Assembly (NCBI GenBank): GCA_945861365.1
Contig: CAMAUH010000158.1
Span: 1-8,757 of the forward strand
Direction: 5' to 3'
DNA from: Candidatus Kuenenia stuttgartensis
GTDB lineage: Bacteria > Planctomycetota > UBA1135 > UBA2386
DNA length: 8,757 nucleotides
Under the pieces are notes generated by a model. The model did no database searches. It was not told the origin of the DNA and saw only the letters and a list, made by a program, of their open reading frames with translations. The position numbers and the translations under genes were made by a program. Positions within the stretch are counted from its first letter, which is position 1. Each line of letters opens with the position of its first letter. Positions 1 to 8,596 of the stretch are shown here, one piece after another.

Positions 1-1314
1 TTCGTTGGCCCAGCTCAGTTGCTCGATGCCGCGCTGCACCGTTTCGCGCGCGGTGGCGTCGGTCAGCGGCATGACCACCCGCCCCTCGCTCTTGTTGCCG
101 AACGTGACCAGCGCGACCTGGTCGCCTTCGCCCAACGCCAGCGCCGTGCGCAGCGCGCTGGTCTTCGCGTAGCTCATCTTGGTGCGGCCCTTGACCTCGG
201 TGCCCATGCTGCCGGACCGGTCAATCACCAGCACCATCGCGATCGCGTGCTTGTCGACCTCGATCGGATCCTTGGCCATGCGCGCACCGTCGGTGTCGCC
301 GCGCAGCGGTTCTTCGGGCGGCTGCTCGGGCGGCGGGGGCGGCGGGGTGGCCTCCGGCGGCGGCGGCGCTGGTTCGGCAACCGTCGTCGGCTGCGTCGAT
401 GCGCCCTCGGCGGCCGGCTGCTGCGGTGCCGGCCGCAATGGCAGCAAGGCCCGCATCGGCTCGCCATCGGCACCGAACGCCGGCGCCAGCACGAACACGC
501 CGAGGCCATCGATCGCCGCGGCGACCAGTTCATTCTGCGCATCGACCGGCAACGGCTTGCCGACCACGACCGCCGCGTAGTCGCTCCACTGCGCTGGCGC
601 GGCACCCGCCGCGGTCGCTTCGACCCCCTGCGCGCGCAGCGCCCCGAGCAGCAGCGCACCATCCTCCAGCACCAACACGCGCGGTGCGGCTTGCACGTCC
701 ACCGTGCCCACGGCGCGCAGCTGGTGGCCGGCGACGTCGCAGCGCAGCTCGATGCCGTGCACGCCGGCGTTGCTCGGCACCCACTCCACGCGCGCTGGTT
801 CGGCAGCGCCGAGCAACACCGCTTGCTGCACCACCACCGTCTGCCCTTCGCGCACCAGCAGTTCCGCCGACAGCGGCACCGCCAACGGCGGCACCTCGAC
901 CAGCAGCGCCAACGGCCGCGCCTGCGCCGGCGCCGACAGCGCGCGCACCTGCAGCGCTTCGGGCTGGAACGGCAACACGGCCGGCCGCTCGGCGCGCGCC
1001 CCGAGCACGCCGCTGCCGAGTTCGGGCGGCAGCGGGGAAGTCCACTGCAGCACGATGCGATCCGCCGCCGGGCCGGCGACCGCCGCCGCCACCAGCGCCG
1101 CCGTGCGCGCAGCTGTCGCGGACGCGGCCAGCGGTGCGACGACTGCGGCGCCGGCATGTTCGTGCAACACCACGCGCGGCGCCGACAACAACACCACCGC
1201 GAACGCCATAGCCGCAGCCCACGAAAGCCAGCCCGCCGCCATGGCACGACCGCGCGCGCGCCACACGACGCCGAACGCGACCACGGCCAGGGCGGCAGCG
1301 GTGGCCAGGATCAT
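1..1314 (-). CDS. Membrane-anchored VWA-domain protein with GATase-like middle region (3' end cut by window edge)
   Basis: The frame is open from ATG at 1314 to the window edge: 438 codons with no stop, so the C-terminus is missing. Two hydrophobic stretches (about residues 1-18 and 26-44) predict two N-terminal membrane helices. A beta-rich middle follows. Residues about 211-295 start with PRVLVLEDG and run through VVVGKPLP to LLPLRP. This resembles the glutamine-amidotransferase-like segment that precedes the VWA domain in large bacterial membrane VWA proteins. A proline-rich linker (about 312-334) leads to a VWA domain whose MIDAS motif DRSGS is at D365, S367 and S369. PLT further on probably holds the MIDAS threonine. 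The start overlaps the stop of the upstream NPCBM gene as ATGA, implying translational coupling. VWA domains bind partner proteins through a metal ion; the partner here is unknown. The VWA call is strong, the GATase-like call moderate. Confidence 0.85.
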   Translation of the reverse strand, partial: MILATAAALAVVAFGVVWRARGRAMAAGWLSWAAAMAFAVVLLSAPRVVLHEHAGAAVVAPLAASATAARTAALVAAAVAGPAADRIVLQWTSPLPPELGSGVLGARAERPAVLPFQPEALQVRALSAPAQARPLALLVEVPPLAVPLSAELLVREGQTVVVQQAVLLGAAEPARVEWVPSNAGVHGIELRCDVAGHQLRAVGTVDVQAAPRVLVLEDGALLLGALRAQGVEATAAGAAPAQWSDYAAVVVGKPLPVDAQNELVAAAIDGLGVFVLAPAFGADGEPMRALLPLRPAPQQPAAEGASTQPTTVAEPAPPPPEATPPPPPPEQPPEEPLRGDTDGARMAKDPIEVDKHAIAMVLVIDRSGSMGTEVKGRTKMSYAKTSALRTALALGEGDQVALVTFGNKSEGRVVMPLTDATARETVQRGIEQLSWANE

Positions 1315-2510
1315 GGCCGGCGCGGCCCCGCGGGCAGGAACACCGGCGACAGCCAATCGACGCGATCGCCGAGGTCGCGGCCCTTGCCGAAGTCGACCTC
1401 GAGCGCGATCTCGTCGCCGGGCGCCACCGCCAGCATGCCGCAGTCGCGCGGCGCCTGGCCGGCGCGCAAGTCGTCGGCGCGGAACACGACCTTGCCGTTG
1501 TGCACGACCCGCGCCACCGCGGCTGGCTGCATGGGCAACTGCAGCACGCAGTCGTCGAGCCCGACCCGCGTCCAGAACCGTTCACAGCCTGCCGGCACGG
1601 TGAACACGAGGCGGCTGCGGCTGTGCACGCCGAGGCCCTTGCCGTGCGCGCGCCCGAAGGCGACCAGCGGGCCGCCCACCACCGAACGATCGCGCTGCCA
1701 GGGCAGCACGACCTCGCCTTCGCAGCCCGACTCGTCGACGGCCTTCGGCTCGAGATCCGAAGCGAACACGACGCCTTCGCCGAAACTGAGGCAGGCGACG
1801 TCGGCCGGGCTCACCAGCACCTCCGCATCGCCCAGCAGCTTGCCGCGGAAGCCCGCTTCGGTGGCGGCGGGTGCTTGCAGCGCGAACCGCTCCGCCGTGC
1901 GCGTCAGCATCCAGACCGGGCTCGGCGGTGGCGGCGGCACCGCCGAGAACACGAGCCCCAGGAAGTCGCCGCTGCCGAACCACTTCGGCGCCGCATTGCC
2001 ATCGGGCTGGAAGCGCACGCCGAGCTCGCCGAACTGGTGCAGCGTGCCGGCGAGGATGTCGTAGCCGCCGCCGGCCCGCACGAAGAGCGCTTCCTCGACG
2101 CCGTTGGGCAAGCGCAACGCCGTCGGCCCCAGCGTGCGATCGGTCAGCACGGCCACCAGCCGATCCACCGCGATCGACACCCGACCGAGCGTCGGCGACA
2201 GCAGCTCGACCCGAGCCCCGGCGGAGTCGCCGCCGACGATCGGGCCGCGCAGCACTTCGCCACCACTCGCGAAGGTCGTCAGCAGTTCGGGCACGCTGGC
2301 CGCGACGCCGTGGATCGCCAGCAGCTCGCCCGCCGCAACCTGCCGCTTGCCAGTCGCCCCTTGCAGCTCGAACCCGCGTTGCGCATCGCCGCGGATCTGC
2401 TGCACGACCACGGTCGAGCCATCGCGGAGTGCGACTTCGAAGCCTGCACCCTGCGCGGTAGCGGCACCGCCGAACCACGCCGCGAGGCAGCCCGCCCACC
2501 ATGTGCTCAT
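1311..2510 (-). CDS. Secreted NPCBM-domain protein
   Basis: A 399-residue protein. The ATG at 2510 is preferred over one at 2639 because it begins a plausible signal peptide: a hydrophobic run after MSTWWAG, then ATA before Q20 as likely cleavage site. The longer form would add 43 polar residues that look non-coding. The middle contains several beta-strand units in which a Gly-rich turn precedes a short hydrophobic strand pair, for example around RVSIAVDRLVAVL. This resembles repeats common in planctomycete secreted proteins, but I cannot name the family. Residues about 258-394 match the NPCBM carbohydrate-binding-like domain. The marks are GKGLGVHS around H296, RVGLDD, and the closing pattern GDRVDWLSPVFL. 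NPCBM is a beta-sandwich often found with glycoside hydrolases, but no catalytic domain is seen here, so a binding role is inferred. No strong Shine-Dalgarno precedes the start. It is the first gene of a two-gene unit with the VWA protein. Confidence 0.85.
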   Translation of the reverse strand: MSTWWAGCLAAWFGGAATAQGAGFEVALRDGSTVVVQQIRGDAQRGFELQGATGKRQVAAGELLAIHGVAASVPELLTTFASGGEVLRGPIVGGDSAGARVELLSPTLGRVSIAVDRLVAVLTDRTLGPTALRLPNGVEEALFVRAGGGYDILAGTLHQFGELGVRFQPDGNAAPKWFGSGDFLGLVFSAVPPPPPSPVWMLTRTAERFALQAPAATEAGFRGKLLGDAEVLVSPADVACLSFGEGVVFASDLEPKAVDESGCEGEVVLPWQRDRSVVGGPLVAFGRAHGKGLGVHSRSRLVFTVPAGCERFWTRVGLDDCVLQLPMQPAAVARVVHNGKVVFRADDLRAGQAPRDCGMLAVAPGDEIALEVDFGKGRDLGDRVDWLSPVFLPAGPRRP

Positions 2511-2569
2511 GCCAGATTGACGCACGCCCCGCGAGCCTGGCGCCGCCAGACTGCCAGTTTGTCCTCGCG

Positions 2570-2592
2570 GCACGCCCGCGGGAGCGGCGTGC
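2570..2592. repeat. Perfect inverted repeat GCACGCC-N9-GGCGTGC
   Basis: Seven-base arms with a nine-base spacer. The GCAC/GTGC outer bases and the spacer recall CIRCE, the HrcA operator, but the GCAC-to-GTGC distance is 15 bases instead of 13 and the inner bases differ, so this is not a true CIRCE. It lies about 230 bases upstream of groEL1 and 60 bases upstream of the NPCBM gene. It could be an operator for either unit or chance in GC-rich DNA. Confidence 0.4.
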
Positions 2593-2766
2593 TCACGCGG
2601 CGAATCGAACACAACTTCCTTGGAGCGCAGTTCTTGCATGAAGGGAATCAGCGGCGGTCGCAGGTCGGGAACGAGTCGGCACCACGTTTGCTTTGCGGCG
2701 CGACCTCACGCCGTGCCAACCCAATACGGGCGCGGCAACTCCAGCGGCAGCGTCACCTTGCAAACA

Positions 2767-2788
2767 GGGTGGCCAACTGTCGCCACCC
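2767..2788 (+). promoter_or_regulatory. Inverted repeat / leader hairpin ahead of groEL1
   Basis: GGGTGGC, eight bases, then GCCACCC: perfect seven-base arms ending 35 bases before the groEL1 start. In RNA it would form a stable stem-loop in the leader. It does not cover the Shine-Dalgarno at 2815-2818, so a simple thermometer that masks the ribosome site is unlikely. A repressor operator or an mRNA-stability element fits better. The role is inferred; the repeat itself is exact. Confidence 0.5.
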
Positions 2789-2814
2789 CCACGAAGTATC
2801 CCAGGTTCCCCCTC

Positions 2815-2818
2815 GAGG
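2815..2818 (+). promoter_or_regulatory. Ribosome binding site of groEL1 (GAGG)
   Basis: GAGG sits five bases before ATG 2824 and only two bases before the in-frame GTG at 2821. The spacing favours ATG 2824 as the start. It also argues against in-frame starts as far upstream as 2620. Confidence 0.65.
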
Positions 2819-2823
2819 TTGTG

Positions 2824-4440
<1,617 letters not shown>

Positions 4441-4447
4441 GTGCGCG

Positions 4448-4466
4448 GGGGCCGCGGTGCGGCCCC
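4448..4466 (+). terminator. Intercistronic hairpin between groEL1 and groES
   Basis: GGGGCCGC, loop GGT, GCGGCCCC: a perfect eight-base GC stem seven bases after the groEL1 stop. It is followed by TTCCCC rather than a T-run, so it is a poor intrinsic terminator. It could be a partial attenuator or a 3'-end stability element allowing groEL1 and groES-groEL2 to reach different levels. Confidence 0.45.
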
Positions 4467-4505
4467 TTCCCCATCCCCCCACAGACACAACCCAACACAC
4501 ATTCC

Positions 4506-4509
4506 GGAG
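4506..4509 (+). promoter_or_regulatory. Ribosome binding site of groES (GGAG)
   Basis: GGAG lies eight bases before ATG 4518. It fixes the groES start even though the frame stays open far upstream through the out-of-frame body of groEL1. Confidence 0.65.
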
Positions 4510-4517
4510 TATCAACC

Positions 4518-4811
4518 ATGACTTCCCTGCGCCCCCTCGAAGACCGCGTCGTGCTGAAGGTGCTCGACGCCGAAGAGAAGACCGCCGGCGGCATCCTGCT
4601 GCCCGACACCGCCAAGGAGAAGCCGCAGCGCGGCAAGGTCACCGCCGTCGGTGACGGCAAGTTCGGCAAGGACGGCAAGCGCATCGCCCTCGACGTCAAG
4701 AAGGGCGACATCGTGCTGTTCGGCAAGTACGCCGGCAGCGACGTCAAGGTCGGCGGCGAAGACCTGAAGATCCTGCGTGAGAGCGAGATCCTCGCCAAGG
4801 TGGAGGGCTGA
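4518..4811 (+). CDS. groES: Co-chaperonin GroES (10 kDa, Cpn10)
   Basis: A 97-residue protein, exactly the family's usual size. It forms the heptameric lid that binds the GroEL apical domains and closes the folding chamber. The N-terminus RPLEDRVVLK is the Cpn10 signature. Residues about 17-34 form the mobile loop, with GGILLPD as the GroEL-contacting hydrophobic tripeptide segment (GGIVL in E. coli). VGDGKF, KKGDIVLF (about 61-68) and the C-terminal ESEILAKVEG complete the fold. Y71 occupies the roof-loop position. It is the only groES in the window and lies between the two groEL genes, so it probably serves both rings. Its last codons contain the Shine-Dalgarno of groEL2. Confidence 0.98.
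   Translation: MTSLRPLEDRVVLKVLDAEEKTAGGILLPDTAKEKPQRGKVTAVGDGKFGKDGKRIALDVKKGDIVLFGKYAGSDVKVGGEDLKILRESEILAKVEG
4802..4807 (+). promoter_or_regulatory. Ribosome binding site of groEL2 inside the groES 3' end (GGAGGG)
   Basis: A strong GGAGGG ends eight bases before ATG 4816 and overlaps the last groES codons. Only four bases separate the groES stop from the groEL2 start, so the two are probably translationally coupled. Confidence 0.7.
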
Positions 4812-4815
4812 TCCG

Positions 4816-6426
<1,611 letters not shown>

Positions 6427-6461
6427 GCGAAGCTCAGCTCGTACGGAGATCCGGCAAGTAC

Positions 6462-6497
6462 GCGGGGATGGCGAGCCGATAGGGCCACCATCCCCGC
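6462..6497 (+). terminator. Intercistronic hairpin between groEL2 and dnaJ
   Basis: GCGGGGATGG pairs perfectly with CCATCCCCGC over ten bases around a 16-base loop. It starts 36 bases after the groEL2 stop and ends 30 bases before dnaJ. The bases after it (CTTGGC) lack a T-run, so termination by this element alone is doubtful. It may attenuate read-through or protect the groE mRNA end. A competing TGGC/GCCA pairing is possible inside the loop. The rest of the 101-base gap shows no clear promoter. Confidence 0.5.
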
Positions 6498-6527
6498 CTT
6501 GGCATCGGCGGTTCCCTTCCTGCAGCC

Positions 6528-7667
6528 ATGGCCCAGAAGCGCGACTACTACGAAGTGCTCGGCGTCGACCGCAAGGCCGACGAGGACACGATCAAGAAGG
6601 CCTACCGCAAGCAGGCTCTCGAGAACCACCCGGACAAGAACCCGGGCAACGCCGAAGCCGAGAAGCGCTTCAAGGACGCGGCCGAGGCCTACTCGGTGCT
6701 CAGCGACGCGCAGAAGCGCCAGCGCTACGACCAGTTCGGCCACGCCGGCGTCGATGGCCCGCAAGGCGGCGGTGGCGGCTTCCAGTCGGCCGAGGACGTG
6801 TTCGCCGCGTTCGGCGACCTGTTCGGAGGCGGCGGTGGCGGCTTCTTCGACCAGATCTTCGGTGGCGGTGGCCGGCGTGGCCGCGGCCGCCGCGGTGCCA
6901 GCCTGAAGGTCGATCTCGAGCTGACGCTCGAGGAGGTCGCGCAGGGCGTCAAGAAGACGATCGACCTGAAGCGGCCCGAGCCGTGCGCACACTGTTCGGG
7001 CAGCGGCGCCAAACCGGGCACCAAGAAGCGCACCTGCACGACCTGCAATGGCCACGGCCAGGTGATCCGTTCGCAGGGCTTCTTCCAACTGCGCCAGACC
7101 TGCCCCACCTGCAGCGGCCAGGGCGAAGCGATCGACGACCCGTGCCCCAAGTGCAAGGGCCGCGGTGCGGTGCCGAAGGAGTCGCCGATCACGCTGACGA
7201 TCCCGGCCGGCATCGAATCGGGCCACACCGAGCGCATCGCCGGCCAGGGCGAACCAGGCGACGGCGGCGGCCCGCCCGGCGACCTGGTCGTCGTGCTGCA
7301 CGTCAAGGAACACGACGTCTTCACGCGCTACGGCGACGACCTGCTGATGCAATCGCGCATCACGTTCCGCCAGGCGGTGATGGGCGACGAGATCGAGATC
7401 CCCACCATCACCGGTGAGACGGTCGCGATGGCGATCCCGGCCGGCACGCAGCCCGGCGAGAAGCTGCGGGTCCGCAACCACGGCCTGCCGCGCCCCGACG
7501 GCTACGGCCGCGGGAACCTCGTCGTGCAGGTGCAGGTCGACGTGCCGAAGAAGACCACCGCCGAACAGCAGGAACTGCTCGCCAAGTTCGACGAGATCGA
7601 CGGCAAGAAGAGCAAGAAGAACGGCAAGCGAACGATCTTCGAGAAGGTGAAGGACATCTTCTCCTGA
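6528..7667 (+). CDS. dnaJ: Chaperone DnaJ (type I Hsp40)
   Basis: A 379-residue co-chaperone that hands unfolded clients to DnaK and stimulates its ATPase. The J-domain (about 4-70) opens with RDYYEVLGV and has the essential HPD at 34-36. A Gly/Phe-rich linker (about 77-126) contains two copies of an 18-base glycine-coding repeat and an unusually Arg-rich end, RRGRGRRG. All four zinc-binding CxxCxGxG motifs are intact: CAHCSGSG from C153, CTTCNGHG from C170, CPTCSGQG from C192 and CPKCKGRG from C206. The C-terminal substrate-binding domains follow, with the typical QPGEKLRVRNHGLP segment. Length matches E. coli DnaJ (376). ATG 6528 gives the normal DnaJ N-terminus, but no good Shine-Dalgarno precedes it. 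grpE follows after 17 bases. No dnaK is present in the window. Confidence 0.97.
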   Translation: MAQKRDYYEVLGVDRKADEDTIKKAYRKQALENHPDKNPGNAEAEKRFKDAAEAYSVLSDAQKRQRYDQFGHAGVDGPQGGGGGFQSAEDVFAAFGDLFGGGGGGFFDQIFGGGGRRGRGRRGASLKVDLELTLEEVAQGVKKTIDLKRPEPCAHCSGSGAKPGTKKRTCTTCNGHGQVIRSQGFFQLRQTCPTCSGQGEAIDDPCPKCKGRGAVPKESPITLTIPAGIESGHTERIAGQGEPGDGGGPPGDLVVVLHVKEHDVFTRYGDDLLMQSRITFRQAVMGDEIEIPTITGETVAMAIPAGTQPGEKLRVRNHGLPRPDGYGRGNLVVQVQVDVPKKTTAEQQELLAKFDEIDGKKSKKNGKRTIFEKVKDIFS

Positions 7668-7672
7668 GGCCT

Positions 7673-7678
7673 AAGGAG
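7673..7678 (+). promoter_or_regulatory. Ribosome binding site of grpE (AAGGAG)
   Basis: AAGGAG is six bases before GTG 7685, an ideal distance. It supports the non-ATG start and makes grpE the best-matched ribosome site in the cluster, five bases after the dnaJ stop. Confidence 0.7.
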
Positions 7679-7684
7679 CATCCC

Positions 7685-8266
7685 GTGAACGCCCCCGACA
7701 GTGCCCCCGATAACGCCCCCGACCGCGCATCCGCGCCGAACGAACCGCAAACCGGCGGCAACGCCCACAAGGAGCCGACCGTGGAGATCCCGACGCACGA
7801 ACAGGAACTGCAGCGCCTGCGCGAAGAGCGCAACAACTTCGAACAACAGCTGCAACGCCAGCTCGCCGACGCCGCGAACGTGCGGCGCCGCCAGCGCCAG
7901 GAGATGGACGACCAGAAGCGGCGCGTGATCGAAGGCCTGACGCAGGAGCTGCTGCCGGCCCTCGACAGCTTCGGCATGGCGCTCACCGCGTTCGACGGTG
8001 GCAGCACCGATCCGAAGGCGCTCGTCGAAGGCGTGCGCATGACGCGCATGCTGCTGACCAGCGCGCTGGAGCGGCACGGCCTCGCCGAGATCAAGGCGGA
8101 AGGCCAACCGTTCGATCCGCTGCGCCACGAAGCGGTCGGCGTCGAGCCGACCACCACCACTCCGGAAGGCCACGTGCTGCGCGTGCTGCAGTCCGGCTAC
8201 CTGCTCGGTGATCGCGTCGTCCGGCACAGCCGCGTCGTCGTCGCCGGCCCAACCCCGAAGTCCTGA
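7685..8266 (+). CDS. grpE: Nucleotide exchange factor GrpE
   Basis: A 193-residue protein (E. coli 197) that releases ADP from DnaK and works as a dimer. The first 30 residues are disordered and begin with three APD units. Residues about 38-85 form the charged long helix or coiled coil of the GrpE dimer. A four-helix part follows (about 86-135). The C-terminal beta domain that contacts DnaK is clear: HGLAEIKAEGQPFDPLRHEA (about 131-150), then HVLRVLQSGYLLGDRVVRHSRVVV to about 186. The helix motif usually written as ADFENYRKR reads ADAANVRRR here (61-69). The start is GTG, justified by AAGGAG six bases upstream. The gene is co-directional with dnaJ and fmdB and likely co-transcribed. Its DnaK partner must be encoded elsewhere. 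Confidence 0.96.
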   Translation: MNAPDSAPDNAPDRASAPNEPQTGGNAHKEPTVEIPTHEQELQRLREERNNFEQQLQRQLADAANVRRRQRQEMDDQKRRVIEGLTQELLPALDSFGMALTAFDGGSTDPKALVEGVRMTRMLLTSALERHGLAEIKAEGQPFDPLRHEAVGVEPTTTTPEGHVLRVLQSGYLLGDRVVRHSRVVVAGPTPKS

Positions 8267-8277
8267 GGCCTCGCACC

Positions 8278-8565
8278 ATGCCCACCTACGACTACGCGTG
8301 CAGCGCCTGCGGCCATCGCTTCGAAGAGTTCCAGAGCATCACGGCCGACGCACTGAAGAAGTGCCCGGCATGCAAGAAGGCGAAGCTGGAACGGCTGATC
8401 GGCGGCGGCGCCGGCGTGATCTTCAAGGGCTCCGGCTTCTACCAGACCGACTACCGGCCCAGCACCTACGCGAGCGACGCGAAGAAGGACGAGGGCGGGG
8501 GCTGCGCGCCGAGCTGCGGCACCAGCGATGCGCCGGCCGGCTGCAAGATGAACAAGAAGGACTGA
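8278..8565 (+). CDS. FmdB-type zinc-ribbon protein
   Basis: A 95-residue protein with the FmdB/CxxC-CxxC regulatory-protein fold. MPTYDYACSACGHRFEEFQS starts the zinc ribbon, C8 and C11 form the first knuckle, and C29 and C32 in KKCPAC form the second. GVIFKGSGFYQTDYR (about 46-60) is the second hallmark of the family. The tail is Lys/Asp-rich and carries three extra cysteines (C76, C80, C89), which could bind another metal or form disulphides. The family is widespread and its biochemical role is poorly defined. FmdB-like members have been named putative regulators, and the link to chaperones is only by position. It starts 11 bases after the grpE stop, with GAGG at 8265-8268 overlapping that stop, so it is almost certainly in the same transcript and probably its last gene. 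Confidence 0.9.
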   Translation: MPTYDYACSACGHRFEEFQSITADALKKCPACKKAKLERLIGGGAGVIFKGSGFYQTDYRPSTYASDAKKDEGGGCAPSCGTSDAPAGCKMNKKD

Positions 8566-8580
8566 TCGCGGCTGCCGCGA
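8566..8580. terminator. Short hairpin between convergent genes
   Basis: TCGCGG, loop CTG, CCGCGA: a perfect six-base stem directly after the fmdB stop and 16 bases from the stop of the convergent gene. No T-run follows on either side, so it is only a weak candidate for a two-way transcript end. Confidence 0.35.
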
Positions 8581-8596
8581 AGGCGCCGCGTCCGGG

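Larger units (their letters stand above)
2511..2823. promoter_or_regulatory. Divergent intergenic region between the NPCBM/VWA unit and the chaperone cluster
   Basis: These 313 bases separate two divergent start codons and so must carry promoters for both units. I see no good -35/-10 pair for a housekeeping sigma factor in either direction and no canonical CIRCE (GCACTC-N9-GAGTGC). What it does hold is three perfect inverted repeats. They are CTGGCG-C-CGCCAG at 2537-2549, GCACGCC-N9-GGCGTGC at 2570-2592, and GGGTGGC-N8-GCCACCC at 2767-2788. Positions about 2601-2650 are relatively AT-rich for this window and are the likeliest place for a promoter. Open frames crossing the region show no recognisable protein. 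Confidence 0.6.

Noticed and set aside
312..382. Pro-rich coding run as a simple repeat element
   Set aside because: It is in frame and reads as a proline/glutamate linker between the GATase-like region and the VWA domain.
225..1585. Other minus-strand frames overlapping the VWA gene
   Set aside because: They encode Arg/Cys-rich noise. The frame starting at 1314 contains two membrane helices, the GATase-like segment and the MIDAS motif, and stays open to the window edge.
19..2064. A 681-codon plus-strand open frame
   Set aside because: The translation is Arg/His/Gln-rich with no domain and lies opposite two coherent minus-strand genes with VWA and NPCBM motifs and a signal peptide.
2620..2823. 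N-terminal extension of GroEL1 by 68 residues
   Set aside because: The added sequence resembles no GroEL N-terminus, and GAGG at 2815 with MVKQLVFEND gives the standard start.
2511..2823. Canonical CIRCE or HAIR heat-shock operator
   Set aside because: No GCACTC-N9-GAGTGC or CTTGAGT/ACTCAAG pair was found by eye; only non-matching inverted repeats are present.
6765..6845. 18-base glycine-coding direct repeat in dnaJ as a mobile or regulatory repeat
   Set aside because: It simply encodes two GGGGGF units of the normal Gly/Phe-rich linker.
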